From NCBI GenBank assembly GCA_026125835.1, contig JAHCKJ010000080.1:1-8588 (forward strand): a stretch of DNA of 8,588 nt. Reading direction: 5' to 3'. The notes beneath the pieces are model-generated. The model was not told the origin of the DNA, did no database searches, and was given only the letters and a program-made list of their open reading frames with translations. Of this stretch, positions 5,869-8,588 are shown one piece after another (within the stretch, counting starts at the first letter, position 1; every line of letters starts with the position of its first letter). Made by a program: the position numbers and the translations under genes. Source of the DNA: Sphingopyxis sp. GTDB lineage: Bacteria > Pseudomonadota > Alphaproteobacteria > Sphingomonadales > Sphingomonadaceae.

Positions 5869-6450
5869 ATGTCAGACTATTGGTTTTCGTCACTGACGAC
5901 CCTGCTTCGCGATCCACCGCCCAAATCACACCGTCGAAGCGCATACGAGGTAGAGGCAAATCCCTGGTCGCGTCGCGGGGATGTTGAGGCTACGCTGTTG
6001 TTCCGCGGGGCGATTGTTTCGGCCTATGGCTATATCGAAAGCACGCTTGGCGAAATTTGCGTCAGAGCCTCAAGGCTGCCGCACTACGCCGCCCTTCGAG
6101 ACAGTTTCCCGCATTCAGCTGACCAGCGGATGTCATTTCTTCGGCAAGCCTTCGCGATCGCCCCCCTGCTTGAATATCAGTGTTGGGCAAAAATGTTCCT
6201 AGATCGGCTGAAAGACCAAAGCGACCTCCGGAATCTGGCCGCCCATTCGCGTATGCAGGTTTTACCCGGCTGGGGCGTCACATTTCACGATGTGCGAAGG
6301 GATGGACCGTCAAATGTAACGATACGCAGGCAGCGCATGACTATGACAGAGTTAGAAACTGCCGCATGGCGCGCCGCTCGCCTCAGTCGCCTGTGCCAGA
6401 ATCTCGTCGATCGTCTCAACCACACGGACATTTTGCCTCCGGTGGATTGA
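5869..6450 (+). CDS. HEPN-like domain protein of unknown function
   Basis: I do not recognise a named family. The 193-residue product looks mostly alpha-helical, has no signal peptide or membrane segment, and carries DLRNLAAHSRM, which contains R121-x4-H126. This spacing is the Rx4-6H signature of HEPN domains, many of which are RNases in toxin-antitoxin, abortive infection or CRISPR systems. An earlier helix, VSAYGYIESTLGEICVRAS (about 50-68), resembles the first conserved helix of several HEPN-type families. The ATG at 5869 has GAGG at 5854-5857, a weak, somewhat distant site. GC over 6001-6420 is about 56% by hand count, clearly below the neighbouring genes. It stands alone on the plus strand with no nucleotidyltransferase (MNT) or other antitoxin beside it. 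The gene is well supported as coding; the HEPN assignment rests on the motif and helical look only. Confidence 0.7.
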   Translation: MSDYWFSSLTTLLRDPPPKSHRRSAYEVEANPWSRRGDVEATLLFRGAIVSAYGYIESTLGEICVRASRLPHYAALRDSFPHSADQRMSFLRQAFAIAPLLEYQCWAKMFLDRLKDQSDLRNLAAHSRMQVLPGWGVTFHDVRRDGPSNVTIRRQRMTMTELETAAWRAARLSRLCQNLVDRLNHTDILPPVD

Positions 6451-6542
6451 TGCGAAAACCTCGAATTATGGCAGAACTCGAGTGAAAGTTTACATAATCG
6501 GCAATTGACCCGAACTGAAAAGCCGCTGTCCTGCAAGGTCAC
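6451..6542. other. Short gap between convergent genes, no clear terminator
   Basis: These 92 bases separate the 3' ends of the HEPN-like gene and cobT. They are AT-richer than the surroundings. Only weak 5-bp pairings are visible (for example TGACC and GGTCA around 6506 and 6537), and no stem followed by a T-run was found for either strand. Confidence 0.4.
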
Positions 6543-8366
6543 TCAATCAATGTCGAAAAGACCCGCCAGCTGTTCGACCATCGTGCCGCCCAGCTGCTCG
6601 GCGTCCATGATCGTCACCGCGCGGCTGTAATAGCGCGTCACGTCGTGGCCGATGCCGATCGCGCAGAGTTCTACGGGGGAGCGGTTTTCGATCCAGTCGA
6701 TAACCTGGCGCAGATGCTGGTCGAGATAGGCGCCGTGGTTCACCGACAAGGTGCTGTCGTCGACCGGCGCGCCGTCCGAAATCACCATCAGGATGCGGCG
6801 CTCCTCCGGGCGGCCGATGATGCGGCTGTGCGCCCATGACAGCGCTTCGCCGTCGATATTTTCCTTGAGCAGCCCCTCGCGCATCATCAGCCCCAGCGAC
6901 TTGCGCGCGCGGCGATAGGGTTCGTCGGCGGGTTTGTAGATGATGTGGCGGAGGTCGTTGAGGCGACCGGGGTGGGGCGGGCGCCCGGCAGCCAGCCAGT
7001 CCTCGCGGCTCTGTCCGCCCTTCCACGTCCGCGTCGTGAAGCCGAGGATTTCGGTTTTCACGCCGCAGCGTTCGAGCGTACGCGCGAGGATGTCGGCGCT
7101 GATCGCCGCGATGCTGATCGGGCGGCCGCGCATCGAACCGCTGTTGTCGATCAGCAAGGTGACCACCGTGTCGCGGAAATCGGTATCGCGCTCGATCTTG
7201 TAACTCAGCGACTGGCCGGGCGAGACGATGACGCGGGCGAGCCGCGCGGCGTCGAGCTGGCCTTCCTCCTGGTCGAAATCCCACGCGCGGTTCTGCTGCG
7301 CCATCAAGCGCCGCTGCAGCCGGTTCGCGAGTTTGGTGACCGCACCCTGCAGATGCGCCATCTGTTGATCCAGATAGGCGCGCAGGCGGGTCAGCTCGTC
7401 GGCATCGCATAACTCGGTCGCCAGAATGATCTCGTCATGCTTGTCGGTAAAGCGCACATAGTTGAAGTCGGGAACATCGGTCGGCAGGCGGTTGGGACGC
7501 ACCGGCAGCATCCCCTCGTCGCCTTCGCCGCCCATTTCGGGTTCGCCGTCGGCTTCCATTTCCTGCGCGTCGGGGTCGCTGTCGCCGTCGTCCGCCTGAT
7601 CGCCCGCCATTTCGGCGCGTGCGTCGACCTGGCTTTCACCAGCGCCGCCATCCTCGCTGTCCTGCTCTTCCCGGCTTTCCTCGGCCTCGCTCTCGTCCTC
7701 TTCGCCGCCGTCCTCGCCGCCTTCTTCGGCCGGGTCGTCGGACTGGATCAGGTCGAGGTGGCGCAGCGCGAGTTTCGCCGTTTCGGCGAACGCTGCCTGG
7801 TCGTCGAGCAGCATCGACAGCGCCGTGATATCGCCGCCGGCATCGCGCGCGATCCGCTCGCGGACCAGCGACAGGCCGGTTTCGGTGCCCTGCGGCGCCT
7901 GCTGCCCGGTCAGCGCCTCGCGCAGCAGCAGTTCGAGCGCGCTCGACATGGGCACGTCGTCGCGGCCCTGCGCGCGACTGATCGGATCGCTGCGCATCCG
8001 CATCGCCAGACTGGCCGACAGATTGGCGCGCATGCCGTCCATATGGCGCGCGCCAAGCGCCTCGATGCGCGCGCGCTCCATCGCATCGAACGCGGCGGCC
8101 GCAACCGGTTCGGCGGGACGGGCGGCGGCGTGAACCTTCTCGCTGTGATGCTTCATCCGCAGCGCATAGCCGTCGGCAAAGCCGCGCGCCTCGGCCACCT
8201 GATCCGCCGGCAGCGTACGCGACGGTGTCGGCACCTTGATCGCCTTGCCGACCTGTGCGGGCGCGTCGGCGGTAAAGCCGACCTCGACCTCGGCATCGCG
8301 CGTCACCGCGCGCGCGACGCTGGAGAGCGCGGCCTTGAAATCGTCGAGGGGGGATTGGGTGGTCAT
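6543..8366 (-). CDS. cobT: Cobaltochelatase subunit CobT
   Basis: The 607-residue product has the CobT domain order. An N-terminal conserved region (about 1-205) is followed by a very acidic linker (about 209-287, mostly D, E, G and S), a middle conserved region, then a C-terminal von Willebrand A domain (about 400-600) with the MIDAS motif DNSGSM (D407, S409, S411) and ISDGAPVDD (528-537). CobT pairs with the AAA+ ATPase CobS and the large subunit CobN in the cytosol to insert cobalt into hydrogenobyrinic acid a,c-diamide in the aerobic B12 pathway. CobS and CobN are not in this window. CobS-CobT-like pairs also occur outside B12 synthesis, so that role rests on genes not seen here. There is no good Shine-Dalgarno before the ATG; instead the start overlaps the stop of the upstream gene (ATGA), suggesting translational coupling. 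Confidence 0.95.
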   Translation of the reverse strand: MTTQSPLDDFKAALSSVARAVTRDAEVEVGFTADAPAQVGKAIKVPTPSRTLPADQVAEARGFADGYALRMKHHSEKVHAAARPAEPVAAAAFDAMERARIEALGARHMDGMRANLSASLAMRMRSDPISRAQGRDDVPMSSALELLLREALTGQQAPQGTETGLSLVRERIARDAGGDITALSMLLDDQAAFAETAKLALRHLDLIQSDDPAEEGGEDGGEEDESEAEESREEQDSEDGGAGESQVDARAEMAGDQADDGDSDPDAQEMEADGEPEMGGEGDEGMLPVRPNRLPTDVPDFNYVRFTDKHDEIILATELCDADELTRLRAYLDQQMAHLQGAVTKLANRLQRRLMAQQNRAWDFDQEEGQLDAARLARVIVSPGQSLSYKIERDTDFRDTVVTLLIDNSGSMRGRPISIAAISADILARTLERCGVKTEILGFTTRTWKGGQSREDWLAAGRPPHPGRLNDLRHIIYKPADEPYRRARKSLGLMMREGLLKENIDGEALSWAHSRIIGRPEERRILMVISDGAPVDDSTLSVNHGAYLDQHLRQVIDWIENRSPVELCAIGIGHDVTRYYSRAVTIMDAEQLGGTMVEQLAGLFDID

Positions 8367-8588
8367 GGCTGTTGGGGTGGCGGAACCCGGTTACAGATCG
8401 CTTCGTCCTGATCCTTGGGCGTTGCCGGATCGGGAAGCAAGCGGAAGACGTGCGCCAGATGGGTTGCCGTTCGTTCCGGCCGCGTTCGTTTTCCTGCAAC
8501 GACATCGACGAAGTCACGGCATGCGGCGGCGCTGCGCAGGAAATTGCTGTGCCCGGTGGTGGTGCGCGAGACATCGGTGGTGTCGATC
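8363..8588 (-). CDS. Probable alpha/beta hydrolase, C-terminal fragment (start outside window)
   Basis: On the minus strand an open frame enters from the window edge (first full codon 8587-8585) and runs 74 codons to a TGA at 8365-8363. It begins IDTTDVSRTTTGHSNFLRSA and ends VPPPQQP. The TTDVS...GHSNF segment resembles the region around the catalytic His near the C-terminus of DUF900-type alpha/beta hydrolases, but the Ser and Asp of the triad would lie outside the window, so the family is tentative. The stop overlaps the cobT start by four bases (ATGA), which supports this frame as real and suggests an operon with cobT. A competing frame over the same bases (7636-8574) is rich in Arg and Pro and runs antiparallel-phase through cobT, so it is rejected. 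Confidence 0.6.
   Translation of the reverse strand, partial: IDTTDVSRTTTGHSNFLRSAAACRDFVDVVAGKRTRPERTATHLAHVFRLLPDPATPKDQDEAICNRVPPPQQP

Noticed and set aside
3920..5896. Open frame of 658 codons on the plus strand opposite the ThDP enzyme gene
   Set aside because: Antisense to a gene with full family motifs; the product is low-complexity, rich in His, Arg, Asp and Gly, with no recognisable domain. Long antisense frames are expected in GC-rich coding DNA.
5869..6450. Toxin-antitoxin pair containing the HEPN-like gene
   Set aside because: No second small gene lies within reach on the same strand, and neighbours are metabolic genes on the other strand.
7437..8411. Open frame of 324 codons on the plus strand opposite cobT
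   Set aside because: Antisense to the CobT coding region; its hydrophobic stretch is the complement of the acidic linker codons, not a real membrane segment.
7636..8574. Open frame of 312 codons on the minus strand overlapping cobT and the hydrolase tail
   Set aside because: Arg/Pro-rich product in an alternative frame of cobT; the overlapping 8363-8588 frame has a better protein and a proper ATGA junction.

Overview
The window looks like a chromosomal segment of a high-GC alphaproteobacterium, most likely a sphingomonad (Sphingopyxis/Sphingomonas-like). The evidence is the GC-rich coding style, a TonB-dependent receptor tail, a CobT-type aerobic cobaltochelatase subunit, and two short palindromic repeat families of a kind common in sphingomonad genomes (recognised from memory, not searched). 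All complete genes but one lie on the minus strand. This is inference from gene content; no marker gene is present.

Layout from left to right. Positions 3-191 (+) are the last 62 codons of a TonB-dependent outer-membrane receptor. Its stop codon overlaps the stop codon of a convergent GT4 glycosyltransferase (188-1240, -). That gene is translationally coupled, by a 4-base ATGA overlap, to an upstream metallophosphoesterase of the UDP-2,3-diacylglucosamine diphosphatase (LpxH-like) family (1237-2118, -). A hairpin abuts the ribosome binding site of the phosphoesterase. A 175-base spacer with a small palindromic repeat follows. Next is a probable two-gene operon (-): an AlsS-like acetolactate synthase/ThDP enzyme (3839-5485) followed by an aldehyde dehydrogenase (2294-3727). 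Their spacer is almost filled by a perfect 24-base inverted repeat whose arms are themselves GAAA-capped hairpins.

The 383-base gap upstream of the ThDP enzyme carries a dyad (5535-5555) and a second long palindromic element (5651-5761). It is followed by a lone, lower-GC plus-strand gene of 193 codons (5869-6450) with an RNLAAH motif of the HEPN type. On the right, cobT (6543-8366, -) is coupled by another ATGA overlap to the C-terminus of a probable alpha/beta hydrolase that runs off the window (8363-8588, -).

Functionally there are three minus-strand transcription units: an envelope or glycolipid pair, a ThDP enzyme plus aldehyde dehydrogenase pair of unknown substrate, and a hydrolase-cobT pair linked to cobalt chelation. 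The HEPN-like gene is the only clearly accessory-looking gene. I saw no CRISPR array, tRNA, rRNA, insertion sequence or convincing rho-independent terminator. I did not find a clear-cut new multi-gene system. The best leads are the HEPN-like orphan, the LpxH-like protein that has His where true LpxH has Arg, and the ThDP enzyme/dehydrogenase pair with its hairpin spacer.
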